Source of the DNA: Lentisphaerae bacterium ADurb.Bin082
GTDB lineage: Bacteria > Verrucomicrobiota > Lentisphaeria > Oligosphaerales > Oligosphaeraceae
Direction: 5' to 3'
DNA length: 64,000 bases
Assembly: GCA_002070945.1 (NCBI GenBank)
Contig: MWEG01000084.1
Location: 1 to 64,000 of the forward strand
Both the position numbers and the translations under genes were made by a program. Each line of letters opens with the position of its first letter. The stretch's first letter is position 1. Below are positions 45,727-58,100 of the stretch, piece after piece. A model generated the notes under the pieces. The model was given only the letters and a program-made list of their open reading frames with translations. It searched no databases and was not told the DNA's origin.

Positions 45727-45748
45727 TAACCAAGGTTTCGCACATTAA
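45727..45748 (-). repeat. TTAATGTGC dispersed element, copy e, at the intron 5' end
   Basis: On the minus strand TTAATGTGCGAAACC. The inferred intron start GTGCG lies inside it, so the match to other copies may be partly fortuitous. Confidence 0.4.
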
Positions 45749-46153
45749 CAAAATATGGCTTTAAATGCTTTTTTTAGGATAAATTATCCCTTGTTGCTCT
45801 CATATAATCTAGGAGATATGAACGCCTCGTTGTGCCTGTTTCCTACTTGGCGGCATATAAAATTGCGAAAGATGGGCTAAGCAATACGTGGCGATAGAAG
45901 GCGATATGTGATAACGCGCACTGGAATCATAGCCATGCCATGAGGCCAATCCCGCATACGGCGGCCGGGGGCCAGGACTGCAAACGATCGTCACCATATT
46001 TTGCACACAGGCTCCTGGCCGTGACGGACAGGGAGCTTTCGGCAGCATCGGGCGGAAGCGGACACGGACTTCCAGCCCATGTCCGCTTCTGTCTGCGCCA
46101 TTTTCTGCAAACTGGCACGGCTGCGCCACAACGACGTCAGCCGCGCCGCCTTC
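45744..46153. other. Intergenic stretch between intron and giant gene
   Basis: About 410 bp between the inferred intron 5' end and the giant gene's stop. The short frames show no protein features, and I see no terminator or RNA gene. Confidence 0.5.
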
Positions 46154-49100
46154 TCATTGCCAGAACCATGCCGCGCTGCCTGCCGGCAGCTTCTCGCCAG
46201 GCGGGATCAGGACAAAGACGCTTCCATTCCAAGCCCAGACCAGTACGCCTTCCGGCACGACATAGTCTTCTGCCGGCGAGCCAGTCATGACCCAGCCGTT
46301 GTCATTTGACGGCATCCAGGCTGGCTGGCCAAAACGCTTGAGACCTTGCAGGTCAACCTCTTTGCCGTCGCGGTTGAAGACCCAGTAGGATTCGCCGTAG
46401 TCGGGGTGGCGTCCCCGCTGGATTTGCATGGTCGAATCCTTGAACGCCATCACGCCCAAGTTCGCCCAGGCAGCGGCTGACTCGTCGGTCAGGTTGTCGA
46501 GGAACATCACCGTCATGCTCCAGCCGACGGGGATGACTTGGACATTATACCGGATTTCGGCCTTGACATCATCGGCAAAATTGAATTCATAATTGCCTGC
46601 CTCATTGCCGGTGATAGTGAAGCCATCATCAATGGTCACTGCCCACTTGCCGACCTCGCTGTCAGCGAATTGCGCTGTAGCAGCAGTCACTTCCAGGACA
46701 TCCCCTTCGATGACGCCGGGGAAGACAAAGTCCCGTACCGTCGCGACGGTCGTGCCGTCGTACTCCTTGTCGTCTGCCGTGAAGCCGACCGTAATCGACT
46801 TGGGCGTGATGGAAGCCGTCACATTGTCGGCAAAGTCAATAGCGTAGTTGCCATCGTCATTGCCGGTCACGGTGAAGCCATCATCGATGGTCACGGTCCA
46901 GGCGCCGACCTTGCTTTCAGCGAAGTGCGCCGTGGCAGTCACCTCCAGTGCGTCGCCGTCGACGAGGCCGTCGAAGACGAAGTCCCGTACCGTCGCGACG
47001 GCTGTGCCGTCGTAGACCTTATCGTCCGCCGTGAAGCCGACCATAATCGCCTTGGCTGTGATGGTAGCCGTCACATTGTCGGCGAAGTCGATGGCGTAGT
47101 TGCCATCGTCATTGCCGGTCACGGTGAAGCCCGCCTTGATGGTCACGACCCACTCGCCGACCTTGTTTTCGGCGAAGATACCAGTGGCAGTCACCCCCAG
47201 GGTGTCGCCGTCGATAATGCCCGGGAAGACGAAGTCATGCACTGTCGCGGCAGTGCTGCCGTCATAGACCTTGTCATCCGCCGTAAAGCCGACCGTAATC
47301 GCCTTGGGCGTGATGGCAGCCTGCACCGGGGCAAAGGCGATTGCGTAGTTGCCATCGTCATTGCCGGTCACGGTGAAGCCGTCCTCGATGGTCACGTTCC
47401 AGCGGCCGACCTTGCTTTCAGCGAAGTGCGCTGTGGCGGCCTTCATTTCCAGGGCGTCGCCGTCGACCAGGTTGGTGAAGGCGAAGCCATGCACGGTGGC
47501 GTTGCTGGCACCGTCGTAGACCTTGTCGTCCGCCATGAAGGTCACTTCCGTTGTCCGCGCCTTGATTTGCGCGGTCACCTCAGTGAAAGCCAAGGCATAA
47601 TTGCCCTCGTCATTGCCGGTCACGGTGAAGCCGTCATCAATGGTCACGGCCCAGGCGCCGACCTTGCTTTCGGCAAAGTGCGCCGTGGCAGTCACCTCCA
47701 AGGCGTCGCCCTCGGCGATGCCGGGGAAGACGAAGTCATGAACCGTAGCGACGGTCGCGCCATCGTAAACCTTGTCATCCGCTGTAAACCCGACTATAAT
47801 CGCCTTGGGCGTGATGGAAGCCGTCACATCTCCAGCGAAGTCGATTTCGTAGTTGCCATGGTCATTGCCGGTAACGGTGAAGCCGTCATTGATGGTCACG
47901 CCCCAGTCGCCGACCTTGCTTTCAGCGAAGTGCGCCGTGGCCGTCACCTCCAGGACGTCGCCGTCGATGAGGCCGGGGAAGACGAAGTCGCGGACGGTCG
48001 CGGCAGTGCCGCCGTCATAGACCTTGTCGTTTGCCGTGAAGCCAACTGTAATCGCCTTGGGGCAGACATCGGCCTGGCCGGTCGCTATGCGGAGCAGGTA
48101 CAAGTCCGCGTCTGCGCCGGTCAGCTCGGCTCCGGTCAGGGCCACTGGCTTGCGCTGTCCCTGGTGCGGCGTCGCGAAGGCGTATGCGCCATTCGCGTCA
48201 GTGACTCCCACCTCATGTCCCTCCATCTGCCCCTGTCCGACCAATTCGCCGGTGCGCGTGGCGACCGTGGTTCCGTCATAGACCCGGCTGGCGACCGTGA
48301 ACTTCACGTCATAGTATTTCCGGTAGGACACCAGGTCAACCCAGCCGCAATTCTGGCCGACAGGAGCGACATGGCCGCGGGAGTACGTCCAGGTCAGAAC
48401 CTGGTCGCCAATGCCGGTGATCGGCATTTCCACGACCTCCCAGTCATCGCTCACGCCGCTGATGGCCTGCTGCACCGTGCCGTTGACCGCAAAGGCGAGC
48501 ATATCGCTGTCTGCGGCTGACGACACCCTCCAGCTGAAGCTCAGGACGCCCGGGCCAGGCACGACCAGGCTCAAAACGCTGATTTCGCCATTGCCGACCG
48601 CACCCGAGCGCACGGACTGGCGCGGCTCGGCGTCTGGCGCGTCGGCGCTGACGTGTTCATCCACTCTCCAATAGGCGTCTCCGGCGCTGTCAAAGTCTGT
48701 CCAGCCGCTGTTGACCGCCTGGGGCAAAGCCAGCTTCTCTTCCGGAGTAAGCGGATACAGCATCTTCCAGGCGGCGCTGCATGTGCCTGCGCCAGGCAGG
48801 CCAGATGTCTTCTTCTTTAACGCGCCCAGGTCAAGCCGCAGCAGATGCATCCCGGAAACCCTGGTGCAGTCGTTCAAACCCTCCAGCAGATATTCGCGAT
48901 CACTGCCCGGCGTCGGCGTGATGATTAGACCGGACAAGTCCACGCCTGCCGCGCTGCCGTTGACCGTCAGGGTCAAACCAGCCCGGATTTGGTTGGCATC
49001 CAGAATCGGGGCGCTGAACAGCAGGCGGGTCACGGCCGGAGACACGGTCGGCCAATCGGCAAACTGCGCTGACAGCGGAATCGTGTCAATAAAGATATCC

Positions 49101-52100
49101 AGGCTGTCGTCCGTGCTGTTGCCAGCCGCATCTGTCATCCGCACGGTCAGGGTGATGGCGCCATCGACCGGCAAGGTGATCGGGATGTTCATCGCCGTCT
49201 CACCGGCGGCGAATTGCCGACTGACCAGCGGGGCGCTGACCTTGGTGCCAGTCATCCGGTAGAGGATTTCCACCTTCAGGCCGCCTTCGGGCAAGACGCC
49301 TATCACGGTCTTGTTGCGGCCCCAGGTCACGCCGTCGTCAGCTGCAATGCCGTCATCGACTTCGATGCGCAGTCCGTCGACGTGACCAGGCGGGGTGGTG
49401 TCAACCGTCCAGGTGATTTCCCTGGTGGCTGCACTGGCATTGCCGCCCTGGTCGACGATTCCGGAGGCAGCGGCGTCAAAGCGCAGCCGATAAACGCCAT
49501 CGCCCCGGGTGTAGGCGTCAATCCCGACGAAGCTGAATTGGCCGGGCCATTCGCCGGCGCTGGCGACGACATCCTCGCCAAGCGGGACGACCTGGCCGTC
49601 ACGGGTGAGGGTCAGGCCATTCCGGTTCACGCTGGCCGCCTCAACCGCGCCGTTGAAGTCGATGTCCACCCGGTATTCGCCTTCCTGCATGCCGTCGAGG
49701 ACGACTTTCTCCATGCGGGCGATGCTGACGCCGCCATACGCGGCCGTGCTCTTCACCCACATTGCCTGCCTGCCGACCTGCCCAGCAGCGCCTTCCCGGT
49801 TGGTGATGCCGGCGGCCTGAACGGTCAGGACGTAGAAGCCATCGTTCATGGTCAATGCGCCCAGGTTGCCGATGCGGTACTGGTAGACCTTGTTATGGTC
49901 GTCCTCGGCCACCTTCTCAAAAGTCAGGTTCTCCAGAGCCTGCTGGCTGACCAGCTGCCCCTCCCGGCGCAGAGTCACGTCCGCAGCGGTGAATGTACTG
50001 AGGCGGATGCTGTCGCTGAAGAACACATCGATGTGCGGCAGAGCCGTCGGCACAACATAGCTGTCAATGCCACCGAAGCCGACGACCTCCAGGGTGACTT
50101 CGGCCTTCTTCCGCAGCGTGACCACGTAGTCGTGCGCGGCAGCACTCGGGAAATAGTCAAACACATGCAGTCGCGTTTCATAGACCGGGTCGCGGCCGTC
50201 CGGCAGCGTGCGGTCAGTCAGCCAGCAGTTGCGGAATGGTATTTCCTCGGCGCCGCGGGCGGTGCTGACAATCTCATAGCCGGCCAGGACCTGCTGCGGG
50301 ATGTTGACATAGAACCAGGCGCTGCCGCTCTGTGGCGTTACCGTGAACGAATACGTCGGCGGGTCGGCCGGGTCTTCCGAGCCAGCCGCGAAAGCTTGGC
50401 CGCTGACCGTGCAGGCGTCATACACATCGACCGGCACAGGCTCGACGCCGTTGGCGAAATCCCTGCCTATCCAGAGGGTGTCAGGCGTATCCTGCGGGTC
50501 GAAGACATCATTGACCAGGAAGGCGGTGTTGCCCTCGAAGTCCTGCCCGGAGCGATGCAGCTCATGGATGGCGACGCCGTCAATCAGGCAGATGTCCGGG
50601 TTGCCGTTGCTGGTCAGGTGCGTGTAGGTGGCACTCATGCCGACGAAATGCCCTTGCAGCGACGCAGTCATCCACCATTGCGCCAGGCCATGCCCGCCAG
50701 CCTTGATAGTGCCCAGGTTGACCTGCCCCAGAGGCGCGGAATTCGGCTGGCCGTTGAGCGTAGACTCTTCCAGGTCATAGTCCCACAGAGCAAAGTCAAT
50801 CAGCAGGTCCTTGTCATTTTCAGTGATTTCCGGCTGCCCGGAGTCAATGCGGAAATTCTTGGCGTCGCCATAGCCGGGATTGTAGACCAGGACAGACAAT
50901 TCAGCCGGGTAGGACGGCTCAATCGCCTCGGTCAGGGGATCGTCGCCCAAAATATCACGCTGCAAGAAGTAATGCATCTGCAAGCGCGGTCCGGGGAACA
51001 CCTCAAGGGGCACGGGGGTCAGCTCAATCGTCGCCGTCTCGCCCGAGAAGGGATTGGTGTAGGCCAGGATGCCGCCGAAGAAATACGTCTTGCTCGCCAC
51101 TGGTGCAGCGGCATTTTCGGGGATGAACCGCACTGTTGCACTGCCGGTCTTCTTGGGGCCGAGGACGCCGTCGCCGTCGATTGCCGTCAGCTCCACAAAA
51201 CGCTCCGGCAGCTCGCTGATGTCAAACAAATCGGTGCAGTCCTTGCCAAGGGCGTCAGTCACCACCAGCTGCAGCCGGACATCCGTCATGTCCTTGTTTT
51301 CATGGCCGTTGAACAGCGTCAACGTGCCTTCAAAAGCCTCCCGTGTCAGAGACACGGTCTGCGAAATCTTGAGAGTCACCTGGGCGCAGACGGAGCTGGT
51401 GCCCCTGAGTTGCGATTCCATGTACTCCGTGACCTTGAGGTACAGGTCCTCGACCGATTCGTAGCCCAGAAGCCTAGCTTTTTCCTCGCAGCGGGCCATT
51501 TCCCGGGACAGGTCGAACAGACGCTTCAGGCTAAGGTAGTCATTTGGATTCGCTCCCTCGGGATAGTCCGGGAAGGCGTCCATGCCGCAGGTCTCCCAGT
51601 AGGCCACGGAACGGTTCCAGCGCGCCACAAAGGCATCCAAGTCAGTCGGCTCGACGCCTTCCGGAAGCACGGTCAGCAGCGATGCCTTCTGCGCATCGCT
51701 CACCTGGACGGCGACGCCATTGGGCAGCCCCAAGGGCATGAAAGCCTTGAAGAACGCCTTGACGGCTTCCATGTCGGTGTCATTCCAGCAGGGCGCACCG
51801 TAAATTTCCCGGAAATACGCCACGCGCTGTTCTGTCTGATCAATGACAATCTGGAGCTTTTCCTGGGAGTCAACCAGCCATTGCGGCTTGTGGATATTCT
51901 CGTCAGAACGGGTGCCTAGATTGAGCGCAGTGTCACAAGCGGTGGCCAATTCAAGTATGCAGGAGGCTATGTTGCCGATGGGGTTGCTGGTGGCAAAATT
52001 GAAGGCGCAGTTGAGGCCAGCGGTAGTCCAGGAGTAGGCGGTGCCTTCTTGAGACGCTTCCCACACCCCCCATATACAGTCAATGACGCCGACGGCGGTG

Positions 52101-55100
52101 CCTAAGCCGGGGACAAAGCCAATGGCGCACTTCGTAATAGCGAAGATCATGCCATTGGTACAGGGTTCGCAGTCGCCGTCGATGATGACCTTTTCCCCCT
52201 CGTTCGGCTCTATAACATACGCTGCTGATGAACCGGGGCCGCCCCCGCCCGGATTGCCGCCCCAGTCGCCAAAGAGAAGGTAGCCGTAGCCGCCGCCGCC
52301 GCCCGGGCCGCAAACCGTACCTTCGACAGAGAAGACCTTCTTGACTTGATGCCATCTGCGGTCAAAGCCGCATTCCCAGGACCAGAGGGTCAGGGAATAG
52401 CCAGGGCAGTCCTCGGAGCGCGTTGGCGCTATCCCGGTGGCCACCACCGGAATAGTAATCGACTGCTGCGGCAGCAGGCTGTAGATTCCCTTGGGATGAT
52501 TGAAGGCAATGGCGCATTGCGGGGCGCTGAACACCTCTGGCAACGCGAACTCGACGTCGTCGGCGCGAATCAGGCCCTTGTTGATGAGGATTACGCTGAA
52601 GGCATGCGTCTCCCCTGGCCGCAGGAACGGCATCTTGGACGGCATGATCGTCTCCACCACCGGCACTGGGACATTCGTCTCATAGACAACGGTCATTTCG
52701 ACTTCGTAGCGGTCTTCGATCTCCACCCGAACCACGTCCCAGGAATAGGTGATGGCCTGGTAGTCCAGGAACGCCACCAAGGTGGTTTCCCGTCCTGGCT
52801 GAATCTCGACGTTGTTCGTGTAGTCAGCGTGCTTCTCCTTGCTGACTGTGACCTTGCAGAACCCGATTGGCAGGTTTTCCAGGGTTACCTTGCCGTTGGC
52901 CAGGGTGACGCCGCGGGCCAGTTCCTCGTTGGTGTAGGGATTGCGCACCACCACCAGGGCGCCCGCAAGATGCGGCGCATGGGCTTCATAATACGTATAG
53001 TTGTCAATGGCGTCCACAGTCAGGCGTCCGGTGCCCTCGGCCACTGCCGTCGCCCGGAACGGCAGCGTCACGCCAGCAAAGGCGTTGGGCGCGTTAATCG
53101 CCAATGCGCCGCTCAGCGGGGCGTTGAGGGGCGTGTTAGCGTCCGCAGTCAAGGTGAGCAGGAACGAGGTCGACTCTCCCGGCTGAATGCTGGCCAGGGT
53201 GTTGCTGCCGACTAGTTTCATCCAGGTCAGGTTGGGTAGCGAAACCGTGATCGGCCCGGTCTCATCCGCCCCCTCGTTATGAATAATCACTTCGATGTTG
53301 CGGGGGGTTCCGCGGTTGTTCTGCGGGTCCAGTTGCATGGTCACATCCAGCGCGGTCGGCGCCAGCGCCAGCTGTGCATAGCGCGGCTTGGCGTGGAAAT
53401 AGGCGGGGATGTCAAGCGCGGCGCCTTCGACCGTGGTGACCCTGACGGTGAAGTACTGGTAGTTTCTGCCCTCGGTCGGCGCCGTGCCCTTGACCGTGAA
53501 CGTGACCGTACTCGTGGCATTGCCTGGCAGTTCATCCAGAATCAGGTCGGTTCCGGCGTCGTTCCAAGCCACCTCGCAGTTGGCCGGTGCGTTCACCAGC
53601 TGGGCGCGCAGGTTGGACAGCGGCGCGGGGCTGCGGTTGCTCAGCTGGAGCGTACAGGCATTGACGTCGTTCATGGTGACGCCCCATTGGACATACTTGG
53701 TGGCAATATCGTTGCCGCAGACGCTCTTGACAAAGCGCATCCCGAGAATGTCGAATTCGTCCTGCGCCTCCGTGCTTCCCAGGCCGGGATAGCAGGCGCC
53801 GACGATGACGTGGCCGGCTTCGCCCGGCAGCGGCGTGAAGTCAACCGTGAAGCGGCCGTCGGCGTCGCTGGTCACCGGCAGAATCCGCGGAACGCCATTG
53901 ACGATGACGTACACGTCCGCGTTGACCTGGCCGATCGGCTCGTCCGAGTCAATCCGCAAGGTGCGGCCAGCCAACGTCACTGGCTGCCCCATCAGGGACG
54001 TCACCTGGGCAGGATCAGCCAGCTCCGCCGTCGCCCGGTATGACGCCTCCACGGTGAATTTCTCCGACCAGGTGGTATTGTTGAGCAGGCTGACTTCGCG
54101 CAGGGTGCTGCGCGGGTTGACGACGACGGCGAAGCGCCAGTTGGCGCCAGGCGCCATCTCCAGCGGGATGTTGAGGCGCAGGCTGGCGCTCTGGCCGACC
54201 TCCAGGCCGCCGATGTAGTTCGTCTCCAGAATCCGATTCTGGTCGTTGAGAATGTCATTGGCGCTGGCGTGGACAGCCAGGGGGATGTTGCCGGCCATGG
54301 GCATCCGGCCCTGGTTCTTCAAGGTCAACTCCAGCTCATAGACATCGCCGCCAGACAGCGGCTCAGCCGGTGCAGCCACCGAGGTGACCACATAATCCGG
54401 GAAGCTGAGGTCGCTGACCACGACCCAGCAGGTGCCAGGTGTGTACTTGACTCCGGGCTCGTCCGGCGGCTCGTCGTTCGTGTCGGCATATACGGAGATG
54501 AGCTGGTTGCCGTCTTCCTCATTGTCATCCAGGGTGGCGATGTCCACGGTCACTTGGAGTTCGCCGGCTGGTATCACGACTTCGTCCACGCGCAGGCCGT
54601 TCTGGCGGAACTCGAATTCGCTGTCGTCTTCCACGCCATTCACGAACGCCCACAGCTTCACAGTGATGGCCGGGAGGCCGTCGCCGGTGCGGTCGTTGCG
54701 GCGGACGGTCAAGGCGTTCGGATACAGCTTCTCGTTGTCCGGGGGCAAGGGTTCCTGCATGGTGGACGGGTTGACCGTCACCTGCAAGGCCGGGCCGTCA
54801 TTGTCATAAATCGCCAAGTCGGCGAAGATTTCCGCGCCCGAGCTCGGGGCACCGCTGCAATTGCAGCTTGAGGGGACGGAGACCAGGCCATTCAGGCGGA
54901 CAATGCGGCCGCGACCCAGCGTCACGCCGTCTTCCGCCAGAATCTCCGTATTCTCGCGCAAGTCATTGTCAATCACCCCAATCATGAACTGGACGCTTTC
55001 GCGCCCAGCTGGGATGGTGATCGAGAGCGGGAAGATAAGTGCGCGCACCTCGCTGGGGGTGAAGGCCACCGTGATGCTTTCGCGGCGGTCGGTCTCTCCG

Positions 55101-58100
55101 CCGGGGACGCGCGGCAGGCGACGCAGTGTCGCCACGGTCGCAGAGGGGCCAGCGCCCTCCGAGACCTCGCCCGGCGAAAAGCTCAATTCCAGGTCTGGGA
55201 TGTACTTGCGGTATTTGCCAGTGAAGCTGTGGCGTTGGTTGGCGGCGACGGTGACAGTCGCGCCTTCGCCCTGGTCCAGGATCAGGACGCTCGGGCGATG
55301 CCAAGTCTCAAAGCCCGAATCGTCCACAACCTGCGAAAATTCAATTTCATACTCGCCCTGCTCCAGGACGACGGAGGCGCCGCTGCCCAGCCATTCCCCG
55401 CCCGGGTAGCCGGTCTGCGGATTGGCCTTGACGCGCCACTTTGCTCCGATATTGCTGGGATTAAGCCAGCCGACCAGCGTGCCGGTGGTAATCTTGCTGT
55501 ATTGGAAGTCCCAGACCAGGTTCTGCTGCGGCAGCACTGTGCGGGTCTGGCCGTCCTCCGGTGGCAGACTCCAGCCATACTGCCCGTAGAACTGCAAGAG
55601 GCAGTCCCTGCCAGCGTCGTCCTCGACGTCGAAGACGACCTTCTGGCCGCTGGCCAGCCAGGCTGTCCAGGGAAATCCCCAACGCATGGTCGGAGGCTCC
55701 TCGCCGGGAGTGCTGGAAGTCAGATTGACAATGACGCTTGAGGTGCGCACAAATTCGGCCTCATACGTCTTTACGCCCTCGGCAACTTGAAAATTGCGCA
55801 CGGCCGAGGTCGAACCGTCGCTCCAGCGCACGAAGCGGACATTCGGCTGGGGCGTCGCTGCAATCTGAATCCACTTGCCGACATGGAAGTTCGGCCCGGA
55901 CTGGGCAGGTGCGCCTTCGTAGGTCATGGCGACCTCGCCCCAGGCTTCCTGACCGGGCTTGACGCTGCAATGGATCGTGGCGCGTTGCGCAAACACGGCC
56001 GTGAAGGTGCAGGAATGGTCGATCACCATATCCGTGACAACGGGATTTTTGGAGCCGTCCCAGGTCCAGCGCACAAAGTCACAGCCAGGGTTGGCGATGG
56101 CCTGGTAGGAAATCTTGGCGCCAGCGTCAACCACGGCTGAATAGGCGCCGGTGTCGGGGGCGAGGGTGAATTCGGCACCGCCGTCATCCGTGATGGCGAC
56201 CGTGCCGAGCTGCTGCTGTTCCGGCTGCACGACGACGTTGCAGACGCGCACAAACATGGCCTGCAAATTGATGCGGTTGTCGATGATGTCGCCCACCTCA
56301 AGGACGCGCTCCGCCGGCGCGGCCGGGTCGTCAAGCCAGCGGTCAAACCGATAGCCGTTATAGGGAACCGCAGTGACTGTCACCGGGAATTCATCATGCA
56401 GCTTCTGGCCGGTGCCGGTGAAGGAGCCGCCGCCGGTCGGAGCCGAGGCCGAAACGCTGATTACCGGCTGGTACAAAGCCGTAAACTCCTGATTGTCAAC
56501 GTTAACGATGTGAATGGTGCGGCTGGGTTCCGTACTGCCGCTGTCCTCCCATTTGACGAATCTGTAGCCATAAAGGGCTGTGGCCATGATGGTCAGGTCT
56601 GTGCCCAGGTCGGGGGTGAAGACATTGGTGACGCCGCCGCCGGGCTCGCCAGTGACGATATTCTTGGCTTTCAGGGTGACCATGCCGGTTTTGACAAACT
56701 GGGCGGTGTAGGCGTTGTCGCCAGGCACGATGTAAACCGAGCGGCGCGGGTCGGCGCTCTCATTGTCCAGCCATTTGACAAAACGGTTGTTTGGGTCAGG
56801 AATGGCCTTGATATTGACTTGGGCGCCGATGTCATGGTGCTGACCCGGCTGGTAGTCCTGCCCATTGACCTGGAACTTGCCGGTGCCGTTGCCGGCCGGG
56901 TCGACGTGCAGGGTCAGGGGCGCCTGGGCGACAAATGACGCCGTGAACTGGTAGGACGGATAGTTCCTGAGAGCCACCGTTATCTCGGCATCGACGCTGC
57001 TATTGCTATTGCCGCCATACTGCCAGTTCCAACGCTCAAACCGGTTGATGTCCAAGGGCGTGGCCTTGAGCCAGACGGTCAAACCAACGTCGATATTTGC
57101 GCTCCCGCTCTCGTCAAGGAGAATCGCCTCGCCGTCGCCATTGTCCTTCCGCACTTGCAGCAGGCCGCGGTTTTCCTGGCCGGCCGCAGTCCGTACCGTC
57201 AGGCGCGTCTGCTTGTAGAACGTCGCCTGTGGAGCAAAATGCTTGGTACGGTTCCAGTCGAGCGTGACCGTCAAGTCAGAGCCATTGACCTGGGCGACCT
57301 CGACCGCATCCTGGTCAAACTGCCATCCAGCAAAACGATACAACTCCGGATACGCGACGCTTATAGTATAGGTAATAGTTCCGTCGGGATTAAGTTCGGT
57401 CAGTTTTCCCTTGCCGCTGGTGAACGTGATTTCGCTGGCATCGCCGGTGTTGGCGACATTGGCCTGCGGCGCGGAATCAAGGCACCTGGTGAAATTGCCT
57501 TGCAGGGCAATGTCCTGGCTGCAGACGATGGTGCGGTCGATGTCGGCAACGCCGTCGCTCCAGCCGGTGAAGACATATCCTTCCAAAGCCTCAGGCCGGA
57601 ATTTGAGTTCGGTGTCCTTGTCGACTAGTTTGGCCTCGGTGTACTCGTCCTGCGCATAACCATATCGCTGCGGCCACCAGCCGCCTTCGCTGAGGGTGAC
57701 CTGGACTTGAACCGCTGCTATCAGTACGACCTTGAAGTCGTTTTCGGCCTGGTCGCCATCCTCGTCAGCGCGGATTTGGAACTCCACCTGCGTCTCGGTG
57801 CCATACTGCACGTATTGATCGTCGTCAGGTTCATAGCGCTGCCATTCCACCAACACATATCCCGGCGCCGGCTCGACTCGGAACTGCACCCTATCGTTGA
57901 CGGACATGCGTTCGGTTCCCAGGAAGGGTCGCCACTCGGTGGTCGCATAGCTGACTATGCCGGCGCCAGGCGGCTCAACCGTCACTTTGGGCGTAGCCTT
58001 AGGGGCACCAACGATGAAGCGATCCAGCTTCAGCTGACTGATATTGGGCTGACTCGCCCAGTAGTCATCAAACGAAAGCGTGCCGGACAGCCAGCCGCCT

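Larger units (their letters stand above)
43729..45743 (-). mobile_element. Group II intron, apparently full length
   Basis: The element runs on the minus strand. The 5' end is placed at GTGCGAAACC (45743), a GUGYG-type intron start about 600 nt before the reverse transcriptase start, a usual length for domains I-IV. The 3' end is placed after the domain VI stem (ACTCCGGG paired with CCCGGAGT), at CTCTAC near 43729. Domain V lies at 43765-43797. The exact boundaries are inferred, and the 5' one falls inside a sequence resembling the TTAATGTGC repeat. Confidence 0.6.

Noticed and set aside
43829-45748. Open frame of 639 codons on the plus strand
   Set aside because: It is antisense to the group II intron and its reverse transcriptase and has no recognisable protein features.
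45809-46129. Open frame of 106 codons on the minus strand
   Set aside because: No recognisable features and no start signal; its composition looks non-coding.
46545-48310. Regular repeats that might suggest a CRISPR array
   Set aside because: The period is about 250 bp and the repeats encode conserved YDG protein domains in one frame.
49214-51919. Open frame of 901 codons on the plus strand (also 46538-48520 and 58277-60049)
   Set aside because: These are antisense to the giant exported protein gene, whose codon bias keeps the opposite frame open; they have no start signals or domains.
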